64,000 bases of DNA from Pectinophora gossypiella (Eukaryota; Arthropoda; Insecta; Lepidoptera; Gelechiidae): assembly GCF_024362695.1 (NCBI RefSeq), contig NW_026063256.1:186001-250000 (forward strand), read 5' to 3'. Below, in pieces: positions 52,355 through 62,456 of the stretch (position 1 is its first letter; every line of letters begins with the position of its first letter). A model generated the notes under the pieces. That model searched no databases. It was given only the letters and a program-made list of their open reading frames with translations, and had not been told where the DNA came from. The position numbers were made by a program, and so were the translations under genes.

Positions 52355-54436
52355 TTTTTTGAATCTGTATTCAACGTTATTAAGTTCTGTTTCGACACTC
52401 ACTTTCCACTTAAAAAGTACCATATGAAACACCATGAGGATACGTGGATTAATGAAAACTTACGCGAAATGAGAATGCAAATTTTTCTTTTGAAACAGTT
52501 ACTTTCCACTGACTGTAATAATGAAAATCTCTTTGAACAATTACTGAAGCTAGAGACTACATCTCAGTTAAGTCATACTAGGCGTAACTTTTTAAACACC
52601 AAAATTGCAAACACCAGCTCGGACATGTGTCGCTCGGTATGGCGATTGATTGCTTCGGAGACGGGGCGCGCCCGCGATGGTCACAGTGCACTAGACGTGC
52701 TGGTTGCGCGTGCGCCGGGAGACTGCCCTCGGGAGCGCACGCGCCTCGCCGCACAACTTCTTAATCGTTTTTACTTAAATGCTAATCATAATACGAACAT
52801 AAAACCGGTTTGCAGTAAGGCCTTACAATATCTCGAATCCTATTTGTTGGATTGTGGTCCGAGTCACTTTCAATTTAGCGAATTTACAGTGCACGAGGTT
52901 GTAAAAATAATAAAAAATATAAAGAGAAAAAAATTCGCAGATGTATACTATATGACAACACACCTTCTGGACTATTTTCCTCCCGTCCTTATATCACTGT
53001 TGTGTTACTTATTTAATGAATGTGTGTATCACGGCACGTATCCAACCGCTTTAAAGCATATAAAGGTACAACCAATTTACAAGGGACAAGGGGAAATGCA
53101 CGTAATGAAGAACTTTCGCCCAATCTCGCTGATACCCATAATTTCCAAAGTGTTTGAATCACTGTTAAGTACCCGTTTAATGACATTTATAAATAACAAT
53201 AACTATCTTAACAAACAGCAATATGCGTACCAACCTGGTCGTTCCACTGTGGACGCGGCACGTGATGTCTTCTCTAGGGTGACAAACCACCTTGAGGCGG
53301 GATGTCAAGTAGCTGCCATATTTTGCGACCTATCACGCGCCTTTGAACTCGTAAATCATTCACTGGTCCTCAAAAAGCTAAGGCGATACGGTTTTGAAGG
53401 ATATTTTCTCAAAACTATTGAGGCTTTTCTCCAAGGTCGTATGCAAAGTACGTTTGTTCGTGATGCTCGATCGGACTTTGAGAGTGTGGGCGAGTGTGCT
53501 GTTCCACAAGGGTCAATAATGGGAAATAATCTCTTTCTTTTGCTAGTGAACGACTTGACTGCTGCTTCTCCGGACGCAGAGTTTATCATGTTTGCAGATG
53601 ATGGGTGCGTAATCGTCACTGCTAATGATTATACAGCCCTTAAGGCAAAATTAAATAAAACCATGGGCGAATTAGCTGAGTGGTTTTCAGCCAATGGAAT
53701 GATGTTAAATGTCAATAAGACCAACATTATGCACTTCCAGCTACGCAAAGTAAAAGGCCATGACTTGAACGTAGTCTGCAATGCTGAGACTGTACCACAA
53801 GTGGACCAGGTAAAGTACTTAGGCTTTATAATTGACTCCGGATTAACATGGTCACCACACATTCATTGGTTGTGTGAACGGCTATCTTCGGCGTGTTTTG
53901 CTCTCTCGAGGCTGAGACCGAGCCTATCTGATGAGAATATGATGAAAGCATACTACGGATACTTTAATTCAATACTGACGTATGGAATTGACATGTGGGG
54001 TAACTCAGCTGACCGCGAATTGCCATTCAGAAGACAAAAATGTGCACTACGCATAATTGCGAAAGTACCTTGGGATCATCCCGCCCAAGACTTGTTTATA
54101 AAATATAATATACTTACCTTTCCTAGTATTTATATATTGACTGTTGCAAAGTATATGAGACATAATATCAGTATATTCCCTACTATAGCTCAGATGCGTA
54201 ATAGTGACCGTCCTTTGCGTCGAAGCGGTGGTGACTTGTTGTTTACTCGAAGGACGAGACGCCACAAAACTGGCAGGCTCTTGGATGTGATTGGGCCACA
54301 AGTGTACAACGCTATACCCAGTGATATCAGGGGTGCGCCCAGCGACGCATGCTTCGGAAATAAATTAAAACATTATTTGGTTCATAAAGCCTATTATGAC
54401 TTAACAGAGTTTCTCAATAGCATAAAATTAGGATGA
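52355..54436 (+). CDS. 5'-truncated CR1-like LINE: reverse transcriptase ORF
   Basis: An uninterrupted frame of nearly 700 codons. It holds a linker, the RT fingers (NFRPISLIPIISKVFES), FCDLSRAFELVNH, VPQGSIMGNNLF, the catalytic EFIMFADDGCVIV and VKYLGFIIDSGLTW, then a C-terminal domain. The endonuclease is absent. The LINE begins at about 52355, so the ORF start lies in the flanking repeat and is not native. FADD is kept. The clade is judged CR1/L2-like from motifs and tail only. Confidence 0.8.
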   Translation, partial: FFESVFNVIKFCFDTHFPLKKYHMKHHEDTWINENLREMRMQIFLLKQLLSTDCNNENLFEQLLKLETTSQLSHTRRNFLNTKIANTSSDMCRSVWRLIASETGRARDGHSALDVLVARAPGDCPRERTRLAAQLLNRFYLNANHNTNIKPVCSKALQYLESYLLDCGPSHFQFSEFTVHEVVKIIKNIKRKKFADVYYMTTHLLDYFPPVLISLLCYLFNECVYHGTYPTALKHIKVQPIYKGQGEMHVMKNFRPISLIPIISKVFESLLSTRLMTFINNNNYLNKQQYAYQPGRSTVDAARDVFSRVTNHLEAGCQVAAIFCDLSRAFELVNHSLVLKKLRRYGFEGYFLKTIEAFLQGRMQSTFVRDARSDFESVGECAVPQGSIMGNNLFLLLVNDLTAASPDAEFIMFADDGCVIVTANDYTALKAKLNKTMGELAEWFSANGMMLNVNKTNIMHFQLRKVKGHDLNVVCNAETVPQVDQVKYLGFIIDSGLTWSPHIHWLCERLSSACFALSRLRPSLSDENMMKAYYGYFNSILTYGIDMWGNSADRELPFRRQKCALRIIAKVPWDHPAQDLFIKYNILTFPSIYILTVAKYMRHNISIFPTIAQMRNSDRPLRRSGGDLLFTRRTRRHKTGRLLDVIGPQVYNAIPSDIRGAPSDACFGNKLKHYLVHKAYYDLTEFLNSIKLG

Positions 54437-54584
54437 CGACAATATAGCGATGTAATTTGTATATTGTTATGATTTTATTGTGATGTAATATTGAAATATT
54501 GTAAAGTAATCTATATAATGTGTACTCATCGAAATATTTGTTGACGTGTAATATTTATTATGAATAAAGAATTGAATTGAATTG
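52355..54584 (+). mobile_element. CR1-like LINE insertion
   Basis: AATATT flanks it at 52349-52354 and 54585-54590, inside the right repeat arm; the left arm has no insertion. The 3' end is a short GAATT repeat, as in several CR1/L2-group elements. Confidence 0.8.
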
Positions 54585-54639
54585 AATATTCAAATTAAAA
54601 GTACGCAGACGAAGTCGCGGGTACCAGCTAGTGCATTAT

Positions 54640-55117
54640 AATCTATGTAAGTATCATAGTATGTTTTCTTTACTGTATATAAGTAGGTACGTAATTGAGT
54701 TTGGTGTGTCCGTGGCTCACGTTCGATAGGTCTCCCATAATACCAGCGCCGCGGCCCGTGCTAAGCACGTGTCACGGCATTATGCTGAGGGAGATCCTTT
54801 TTTTATTTTGGGCGCCTCCATTGTGTATTTAATGTCTGTATTATTTGTCTTCTTGTCTTTGTTTTTTTTGTTCTATTTTTTTTTATTTCCTGTAATGTAA
54901 GTTTGTAAATGTGGCGTCCAATATGGAAATAAATATTTTCTTTCTTTCTTTCTTTCTTTCTTTCTTTATAATAAAATTTGCCACAAACTCCCGATTAAAT
55001 CGATGTCCCTCCGAGAGGCCAAAAAAGAAGTTGAGACATGGTTGCTGAGTCAGAACTATGACAAAACGGAGGAATTTATGCCAAATTCATAATTACGGGA
55101 TCACACAGAAATACACA
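54640..55117. repeat. Retroelement 3' UTR-like sequence with a TTTC microsatellite
   Basis: GGCGCCTCCATTGTGTATT followed by AATATGGAAATAAATATTT resembles a LINE tail, ending in TTTC repeats (about 54938-54966). A short coding-like trace follows (54970-55090) without an identified family. Confidence 0.35.
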
Positions 55118-55178
<61 letters not shown>

Positions 55179-55335
55179 ACGCACACGCACACGCACACGC
55201 ACACGTACACGCGCACGCACACGCGCACGCACACGCGCACGCACACGCGCACGCACACGCGCACGCACACGCGCACGCACACGCGCACGCACACGCGCAC
55301 GCACACGCACACGCACACACACACACACACACATA
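55118..55335. repeat. Microsatellite: (CA)n with GCGCACGCACAC units
   Basis: About 220 bp of CA dinucleotide and CACACG/GCGCAC hexamer and dodecamer variants. It opens spurious ORFs in several frames on both strands. Confidence 0.95.
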
Positions 55336-55620
55336 GACACTCCTGCTAACTTATAAATACTATATATTATATACATATTATATTTTTGCACATACCAGTT
55401 TCTTTTGTACCTATAAAATGTTTCATCTGTTGCTTCTGGATAAGTCCGAACAAAACCAAACAATGTTTAATCGTTTTTCTCGGGTCCCTGCAATACAGGC
55501 TTATGCTTAGTGCAGGGTCCGCTGTTTTATCTGTCTATATGTAGATTTTCTGAAACTACCTCATAAAACCAGTTTTTTGTAACAGATTACTTTTGTAAAT
55601 CTCTTTTTTTGAAATAAATA

Positions 55621-56055
55621 TTATAATTTGTAAAGATTATTTTTTAAAGTTTTAATTAATCTCTCCACAATTGATGCCTTTTTGATTGAAAACGAAGAGT
55701 AATGTTTGATATCCAAACTTTGCATTAAATTTGAAAACGTGTCATTGTAAAACTCTGTACCCATATCAGTTTGCAAATTACAAGGGGTTCTCCTACTTTT
55801 TTCCAATACTTCTTGAAAAGCGTTTGTAACATCTAATTTATTTTTAGTTTTCAGTGGCACTACCCAAGCATATTTAGAAAAACAGTCAATCACGACCAAA
55901 ATAAAGCTAAACCCTTTATTATAGGGTTTTATGTTTTTAAAGTCTATCAAATCTGCTTGCCATAAGTCGTCTATTCCTTTTAGAATAACGGAGCGACGTA
56001 TGAAGTTTTTTCGAGCTGTCCTATGAATTTCATTCAATATTTGTTGTTTTATCAT
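55621..56055 (-). pseudogene. Second Polinton: integrase, N-terminal part
   Basis: 144 codons closely related to 8956-9885: WQADLIDF, LQTDMGTEF and ASIVERLIKTL give the DDE triad. The frame ends shortly after that helix, where the Polinton sequence stops near 55621. The C-terminal domain and chromodomain are missing. The start codon position is the same as in the first copy. Confidence 0.9.
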
Positions 56056-56129
56056 GTTGAGTAGATTTATTTAACTTAGGTGTTTCAAGGTTTTGCAACT
56101 TCTGATCTATTATATACTTCTGATATGCA

Positions 56130-56251
56130 TAAGGTTCATCATATCCATCTTTGGACTTCGTATCAACAGTGGCTGCAAGTTGTCTTTGGTTACTTGTGGC
56201 TCTGCCCACCCCATTAGGGATTACGGGCGTGAGTTTATGTATGTATGTATG
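56130..56251 (+). mobile_element. SINE insertion with 11-bp TSD
   Basis: TCTGATATGCA flanks it at 56119-56129 and 56252-56262. It is a 5'-truncated SINE (starts TAAGGTTCATCATATCC) with a GTAT-repeat tail. Confidence 0.9.
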
Positions 56252-56345
56252 TCTGATATGCAATAATAGTTGCTTTTAAACGATTTATTGTTAGTTGCAT
56301 TTCATATATATTTTCTTTCTTGTTTTGTTGAATATAACTTTTTAT

Positions 56346-56450
56346 AAGTAACTTTTCTTTTTTAAGTGTGTCAGGATCGAAGCAAATGGAATTCTATAGT
56401 CTCTGCTTACCCCGGTGGGAAATAGGCGTGAGTTTATGTATGTATGTATG
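56346..56450 (+). mobile_element. Shorter SINE-like insertion with 11-bp TSD
   Basis: TAACTTTTTAT flanks it at 56335-56345 and 56451-56461. It shares the AGGCGTGAGTTTATGTATG tail with the SINE at 56130, but its body is diverged and shorter. Confidence 0.85.
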
Positions 56451-56748
56451 TAACTTTTTATTTCTTCTTTTGTATAAAAATTACGATTTGTTTGATCCAC
56501 ATATTCTTTATTGACTACATCGTCTGCTTCAATAGGTATCACCACACCTCTTAATCTTTGCGAATGTAAATTAAACTCACCGTTATCTGTTCTTGTAATA
56601 GTTTTAGTTAAATCATATAATTCAGGCAGCCGCATTCTTTTATAAACGTGATGTCCAAATTTATCAATATTCATGGTTTTGAAACAGGTGTGGTTCTTTT
56701 AATTATTAAGTTACGAATGGAACTATAAATATTTTGTGAAGTATTTTA

Positions 56749-57176
56749 TTAATTTATAATACCACTTTCTTTGAGTTCTTCTATAATAGAAATTATTTCA
56801 TTATCTAAACCTGTATTGCCGGCCTCTTGAGAAGCAATCAACAACTTTAATCTTTCAACCAATTCGTTGGGATCATTCCAATACACGTAATCTACGTTTT
56901 TATTCCACTTCTTCATTACTGACAAGCCCTTTCCTTTTGGCATTGGACTAAGGTTTGGGGTTGTATTATTAGGTAACTTGAAAAGAGGTTGTATAATTTG
57001 TAGATACTTTCTACCTTTATTGCCGTTTATCGGTTTTTTAGGATCGTAATCGCGCCTGTGAGCATTGGAAATCAAAAGCAGTGACTTATAATTATATTTT
57101 TTTATCGTCTGCTGTAACCGAAGACAAATCTGGATTTCTTTTTATATAATAGTTCAATTAATCCTGAGTAGTATGT
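56749..57176 (-). pseudogene. Second Polinton: C-terminal half of the unknown core/assembly protein
   Basis: NAHRRDYDPKKPI, VYWNDPNELVERL and GNTGLDNEIISII match the C-terminal half of 10320-11261. The first 100 bases are out of frame. The homology stops at about 57165, at the TSD of the Jockey insertion. The N-terminal half is found on the opposite strand at 62649-63180. Confidence 0.88.
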
Positions 57177-57930
57177 ACTCTGCGTCGAGCGGCCGTCCCG
57201 AACGGTCGTTTGTTCAGAGGTCCCGAGCTGCGCCCCGCAGCTCCCCGCGCTGCGCCCCGCAGCCCCCCGCCGCGCGCCCCGCGCCCCGTGCCGCCATTGT
57301 CTGCCGGCTACCTGCTGGCGTGACCCTGCCGCCATACATTGAGCCAACAATAGTTCTTCTCAGAACTTGCTGGCTTATCTAAGTTTCAAGGTTAAAATAA
57401 CGACTGTTATTTTACAGTTGCATCGATCTTAATTTAAAACCACAGTTTCGTGGTCCTCAGTGGATACCTTGCGGTGTTAACTAAGCTGAGTGGGACGTGG
57501 CCCTGGGGCGTCCGCTTGCCTCACTTTGAGGCAGGCATATTACCCGGACGGGGCTAGAACCACCGGCCTTGGGGTCTACCCTAGTCGACTCTAGCTGTCA
57601 CCCGGGGTAGAGTGACCAATCTCTACCCCTTATTCTTTTCTCTTCGTGTTTCGGGGTGTAAAAACCCTCCGCACTTAGAGCATAGGAACCCTCTTGCACA
57701 ATAAGATCGGCAAAGGGATACCAGCTTAGGGCACACCATAAGCACACATCCTCTTTGTTAACCCCAACCAAAGAGGCAAAACTCACTCTCACACACCCTC
57801 GAGCAATCCCACTCGAGTTGCGAAAGTTAGCGAGCGATCGCCTCAGAGTTTCTTGCGCCGCTTATTCTCTGAGGAACGCTTTTGCGAAGCGGTAGTAATT
57901 ATTCTATAGCAGATTGGCCGTCCCTTAAAA
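57177..57930 (+). promoter_or_regulatory. Jockey 5' UTR with presumed internal promoter
   Basis: A very GC-rich first 130 bp (repeats of CTGCGCCCCGCAG), then mixed sequence up to the ORF1 ATG. Jockey-type LINEs carry an internal Pol II promoter here; no specific initiator or downstream element can be asserted by eye. Confidence 0.5.
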
Positions 57931-59541
57931 ATGGCCGACAGCTCCGAGCTGTGGGCCGAAATCGGTAAACTCATTTTGACGCATATCCTAGCGGATAAAA
58001 GCAGCGCGCTTTACGCTGAGATATGCCGTTTAGTACCGCAAGTTGCGGCGTTAACTTTGCCTTCCGCGCCCCGCGTTGATAGCCCTCGTGCCGACCGCGC
58101 TTCGTCACCCAGTCTCCCCGCGACCCCCTGCCCCACCGCGTCCTTCGCGTCGTTTCCCGGCCCTGCCCGCCCCGCCGCGTCTCTTGCTTTGTCCCAATCG
58201 CGCGCGTCATCTCCTTCCCCTGCTTCCCTCCTCGCCGGTGACGATGAGGTATCGTGCGATGTTCGTATGGACGTTGCCGAGTCCGATTCGTCGTTGGAGT
58301 GTGTGGAGTCGTCCTCTTCGGAGGACATATTCACGCTCGTGGAGGGCCGTAAGGGAAAACGAGCCCGCCGTCACCGTGAATCTGAGCCTGCTAAGGTTCA
58401 GAAAACGTCCTCGGGAACGTCGATCCCCTCTTCCATCCCCGAGGTCCGTAAGGTCCCTTCCAGCCCTTCTAAGGCTGTCACTGAAGTACAAAAAGGTCCC
58501 ACCCCTCCGCCCTTGTACATGAGGGACAAAAATAGGTGGAATGAAGTCTCCCTTCGGGCGAAAGAGGAGAACATCGTAATCACCAGCGCCCGCACGACCC
58601 AAGATGGGATCAAAATCCAGGTCCCGTCATCTTCTGAGCATAGAAAGCTCACTACAATTCTGAAAGGTAGAGGGATACAATTCCATACCTACGCCCTCCC
58701 GGAGGAACGTATCCTCCGTATTATTCTAAAGGGAATCCCTAAGGAGTGGGAAACCACTCTTGTTAAGGAGGACCTTATTAAAAACGGTTTTCCGGCTCTC
58801 GAGGTGCACCGTATGCACCGCGGTCGTGGCCAAGTCCCGTACGACATGGTCACCGTTATATTAGAAAGGACGGATGAGGGCAAGAAGATCTTCAACCTGA
58901 AGACTTGTTGCGGTCTATCTGGCCTTAAAGTTGAAACTCCCCATAAGGGAGGCCCCCCAACGCAATGTCATAGATGCCAACTTTACGGGCATTCTAGTAG
59001 GCATTGTCATGCCAAGCCTAGGTGCGTAAAGTGCCTAGGTGATCACGCTACCTCGGATTGCCTTAGAGGCAAAAACGAGGTGGAACCCCCTAGCTGTGTG
59101 CTGTGTGGTCAGCAAGGTCATCCTGCGAACTATCGCGGATGCACCAAGGCTCCACGCACCCACCATAAGGTAGCTCAACGAAGGGCAGCCCGCGCTGCAG
59201 CTTCCCAACCCGGTCCCACTAAGGCCCATATGGCCCCTTCCTCGCACTCTACTCGCGATTTCCCGGCTCTGCCACTCACGCAAACCAAACTCGCGCCACA
59301 GCGTCCATCCGCATGGATTCGTCCCCCGGCAATCGTCCGACCCACAAATCCGCTCCGCGCCCAACCTAGTAGCAACTTAGGTATTCCTGCAGCCACTCTT
59401 GCGCCTCATCCGGTTCCTGCGATGGCCCCTCAGGCCTCTGCGTTTCCTGTCAACCAGTTTAGGGAATTTAGTATTCTCTTTAAGTCGGCCCTTAGTCAAC
59501 TTGACAGTTTATTAGACTCCCTGTCCCAATTCAAAGCCTAA
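57931..59541 (+). CDS. Jockey ORF1 (gag-like nucleic-acid-binding protein)
   Basis: 536 codons from ATG 57931. An acidic and Ser-rich first third precedes a PRE_C2HC-like domain (around codons 210-330). Three zinc knuckles follow near codons 345-405: CHRCQLYGHSSRHC (CX2CX4HX4C), CVKCLGDHATSDC (CX2CX3HX4C) and CVLCGQQGHPANYRGC (CX2CX4HX6C). That knuckle series is typical of Jockey gag proteins, which bind the element RNA. The rest is Pro/Ala-rich. The stop lies only 2 bases before the ORF2 ATG. Confidence 0.95.
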   Translation: MADSSELWAEIGKLILTHILADKSSALYAEICRLVPQVAALTLPSAPRVDSPRADRASSPSLPATPCPTASFASFPGPARPAASLALSQSRASSPSPASLLAGDDEVSCDVRMDVAESDSSLECVESSSSEDIFTLVEGRKGKRARRHRESEPAKVQKTSSGTSIPSSIPEVRKVPSSPSKAVTEVQKGPTPPPLYMRDKNRWNEVSLRAKEENIVITSARTTQDGIKIQVPSSSEHRKLTTILKGRGIQFHTYALPEERILRIILKGIPKEWETTLVKEDLIKNGFPALEVHRMHRGRGQVPYDMVTVILERTDEGKKIFNLKTCCGLSGLKVETPHKGGPPTQCHRCQLYGHSSRHCHAKPRCVKCLGDHATSDCLRGKNEVEPPSCVLCGQQGHPANYRGCTKAPRTHHKVAQRRAARAAASQPGPTKAHMAPSSHSTRDFPALPLTQTKLAPQRPSAWIRPPAIVRPTNPLRAQPSSNLGIPAATLAPHPVPAMAPQASAFPVNQFREFSILFKSALSQLDSLLDSLSQFKA

Positions 59542-59543
59542 TA

Positions 59544-62456
59544 ATGGATTGTACGAATAAAAGTAGAGTCAAACCGCGTTCCCTTACAATAGGTTTTTTC
59601 AATGCTGATGGCATCTTAGGTCAACGTGCAGAGATTCACGAGTTTGTAAAACATCATCAGGTAGATATTTTATTAGTGCAGGAATCTTTCCTCAAACCCT
59701 CTAATCGCGACCCCAAGATGGCGAATTATAATTTAGTGCGAAACGACAGGATCTTTGCGCCCAAAGGGGGCACTCTCATTTATTATAGAAAGTCACTTCA
59801 CTGTATACCTATAGACCCGCCTGCCCTCACTGACATTGAGGCTTCGATCTGTCGAGTGGGCATGACAGGACATCAGCCAATCACACTAGTGTCGGCTTAT
59901 CTATCTCCTAATAACTCTAAGAGGTTACTTAGAAGTGACCTCGAAGCCCTCTTTAATCTCAGTAATTCAGTCATAATTGCTGGCGATTTTAACGCTAAAC
60001 ATCTTTCTTGGAGTTGCTTAACAACAAACACAAGAGGCAGGGTATTAGAAACTCTAGCCGAGCCCCTCTATTATGATATAATAACACCATTGCAACCCAC
60101 TAGATATCCCCCTGACTTGAACCACAGACCAGAAATACTCGACTTGGCGCTTCTAAAGAACATAAACTTACGTTTATGTTCTATAGAAGTACTACACGAG
60201 TTACAATCCGACCACCGACCTGTTATATTAAAACTAGGCTCCCGTTTAGACGCCCCTGATAATCCAGCAACCCCTAAGACAGTACTGGACTGGGAGAAGG
60301 TGGCCGAAGGCCTCCAGTCTTCTAGTTCAGTATACTTAGATAGTATCCCAGTAGAAATAGCCTCCTTAGAGGAGGCCTCGACAGCTATTAACTCCCTCAC
60401 GGATCACGTGAGGTCGGTTTTGAATGAAAGTTCAAAACAGGTTCCGGAGATGGAAGACCATCGCTGGAAACTGCCTACCGATATCCGTGATCTGCTAACG
60501 GAGAAAAACGCAGCCACCCGCGCATATGATTCCAATCGCACCGAGGAATGTCGCCGTCATTTGCGTCTCTTGCAGCATACTGTAAGAAAACGTATTAATG
60601 ACATGCGACAGAATCGGTGGGATAATCTTTTGAGCGGCATTGAGCCCCACCACCAGGCCATCTGGCAGCTGTCTAGGTCTCTTCAAAAGGATACGGTTGT
60701 TCCTACTCCTCCTCTCAATAGGCCTAACCAACCCCCCGCTTTTGACGATGACGAAAAAGCCGAATGCCTTGCCGACAGTCTCGAAGCCCAATGTTCGCCC
60801 AGTACTCTCCCTATCGATCGTAGGCACCTCTCGACGGTGAACTCTGAAGTTCAGCGTAGGGCTTCTGTACCTCCCACCGATCCTCCTCTTCCACAGGTTA
60901 CTGAGGAAGAGGTACTAGGTATCATCAAAAGATTTCATACCCGAAAAGCCCCTGGCTCAGACGGTATCACGAATCGTGTCCTTAAAAACTTCGGTGCTCC
61001 CCTCATCTGCTTACTAACGGCAATATTCAACGTCGCCATGAGCAACTGCGTCTTTCCACAGCAGTGGAAAGAAGCAATTGTAATTGGTATACCAAAGCCT
61101 GGGAAACCTAAAAACGAACCTTCCAGTTACCGCCCTATAAGTCTCCTCAATACCATGGGGAAGATTTATGAGCGGCTCATATTTGCTAGATTACGGGACT
61201 ACGCCGAATCCAATAGTCTTGTTCCACCAGAGCAGTTTGGTTTTAGAACCAAACACTCCTGCGTTCAACAAGTGCACCGTATTGTTGAACATATCTCCAG
61301 TAGATTAAACTTAAAAAAACCTGTCGCTACGGGAGCGCTCTTCTTCGATGTGGCGAAAGCGTTCGACAAAGTCTGGCACAACGGCTTGATCTACAAGCTT
61401 TATTCACTGGGAGTGCCAGACCGTCTCGTGCACATCATACGAGACTTCCTCTCAAATCGAACCTTTCGCTACCGCGTAGAAGGGACGCTCTCGTCACCGC
61501 ACCCGATACATGCCGGAGTCCCACAAGGCTCCGTCCTCTCCCCTTTACTATTTTCATTGTATACTAGTGACATTCCCAAATCCCCTAATACCGAATTAGC
61601 TTTATTTGCGGATGATACAGCCATCTATTCTTCGTGCCGTGGTCGAGTTATGATGACCGGAATCCTCCAACGCGCGGCCAATGCCTTGGGCAAGTGGTTT
61701 CGCAAATGGAGAATCGAGGTAAACCCGGAGAAAAGTGCAGCGGTGTACTTTTCAAAGGGCTATTATAACACGCCACGGTCACGCCGTCAACTTAAAATCA
61801 TTAAGATGTTTGGCAAGCCGATCCCTTGGGAGGAGCAAGTCAAATATCTCGGCGTAGTCTTAGATAGACGTCTTACTTTCAAGGCCCATATCAAACGTGT
61901 GCGCGATCGCGCCGCGTTTGTAATGGGCCGTCTTCACTGTCTTCTTAACAAGCGAAGTAAATTGTCCCTTAGGAATAAGGTGAAAATCTACACGACTTGC
62001 ATCCGTCCGATCATGACCTATGCAGGGGTAGTTTTCGCTCATGCGAGTCCCTCTCAAATCCACCGTCTACAGGTAATACAAAATCGTTTCATGCGGAAAG
62101 CCACGGGAGCTCCGTGGTTCCTTCGCAATGAAAATCTGCACATTGACCTAGGTCTGCCAACCATTGCCCAATGGCTCAAATTAGCTTCCAAACGTTTTTT
62201 CGATTCTGCTCCGCACCACCCAAATCCCCTGGTAGTTGCGGCTTCCGAATACATCCCGCTTAGGGACGGTACTGAAAAGTATCGGCGTCCGAAGGACGTA
62301 ATATACGATCCCGACGACCCGATTACTCTAGCCATAGAGGCAGCCAATCAGCTCGCGACACCAAACACTTCAGGACCCCGATACCGACCCCGCCGGCGTG
62401 GTCGACGATTTCCCTCATTCAGCGCTTATCGCTATCGACCCACTAGGGTCGATTAA
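59544..62456 (+). CDS. Jockey ORF2: endonuclease and reverse transcriptase
   Basis: 970 codons from ATG 59544, intact. The AP-like endonuclease (about codons 1-230) shows LLVQESF, IIAGDFNAKH and QSDHRPV. RT has APGSDGITNR, LFFDVAKAFDKVWH, VPQGSVLSP and the catalytic LALFADDTA, followed by VKYLGVVLD. A Cys-poor C-terminal region completes it. All key residues are present and there are no breaks. It nicks target DNA and primes reverse transcription there, in keeping with the 12-bp TSD. Confidence 0.96.
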   Translation: MDCTNKSRVKPRSLTIGFFNADGILGQRAEIHEFVKHHQVDILLVQESFLKPSNRDPKMANYNLVRNDRIFAPKGGTLIYYRKSLHCIPIDPPALTDIEASICRVGMTGHQPITLVSAYLSPNNSKRLLRSDLEALFNLSNSVIIAGDFNAKHLSWSCLTTNTRGRVLETLAEPLYYDIITPLQPTRYPPDLNHRPEILDLALLKNINLRLCSIEVLHELQSDHRPVILKLGSRLDAPDNPATPKTVLDWEKVAEGLQSSSSVYLDSIPVEIASLEEASTAINSLTDHVRSVLNESSKQVPEMEDHRWKLPTDIRDLLTEKNAATRAYDSNRTEECRRHLRLLQHTVRKRINDMRQNRWDNLLSGIEPHHQAIWQLSRSLQKDTVVPTPPLNRPNQPPAFDDDEKAECLADSLEAQCSPSTLPIDRRHLSTVNSEVQRRASVPPTDPPLPQVTEEEVLGIIKRFHTRKAPGSDGITNRVLKNFGAPLICLLTAIFNVAMSNCVFPQQWKEAIVIGIPKPGKPKNEPSSYRPISLLNTMGKIYERLIFARLRDYAESNSLVPPEQFGFRTKHSCVQQVHRIVEHISSRLNLKKPVATGALFFDVAKAFDKVWHNGLIYKLYSLGVPDRLVHIIRDFLSNRTFRYRVEGTLSSPHPIHAGVPQGSVLSPLLFSLYTSDIPKSPNTELALFADDTAIYSSCRGRVMMTGILQRAANALGKWFRKWRIEVNPEKSAAVYFSKGYYNTPRSRRQLKIIKMFGKPIPWEEQVKYLGVVLDRRLTFKAHIKRVRDRAAFVMGRLHCLLNKRSKLSLRNKVKIYTTCIRPIMTYAGVVFAHASPSQIHRLQVIQNRFMRKATGAPWFLRNENLHIDLGLPTIAQWLKLASKRFFDSAPHHPNPLVVAASEYIPLRDGTEKYRRPKDVIYDPDDPITLAIEAANQLATPNTSGPRYRPRRRGRRFPSFSAYRYRPTRVD

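Larger units (their letters stand above)
49915..54632 (-). repeat. Right arm of the ~2.5-kb inverted repeat pair, with a LINE insertion
   Basis: The reverse complement of 28764-31247 and nearly identical. It ends GGTACCAGCTAGT at 54632. A LINE at 52355-54584 splits it. On its inner side the repeat is cut near 49915, next to the palindromic element. Confidence 0.85.
56056..56674 (-). pseudogene. Second Polinton: MNIDKFGHH protein, split by two SINEs
   Basis: Starts at ATG 56674 with NIDKFGHHVYKR, homologous to 9882-10308. SINE insertions at 56346-56450 and 56130-56251 interrupt the C-terminal third. Outside them the coding frame can be followed towards the integrase start. Its C-terminus resembles the alternative-frame end of the first copy. 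Confidence 0.8.

Noticed and set aside
55058..55463. Long ORFs on both strands across the CA/CACACG repeats
   Set aside because: Low-complexity His-Ala, Cys-Val or Arg-Val repeats are produced by the microsatellite in every frame.
57102..57382. GC-rich ORFs at the start of the Jockey 5' UTR
   Set aside because: They cross the TSD border and consist of Gly/Ala/Arg-rich low-complexity sequence.
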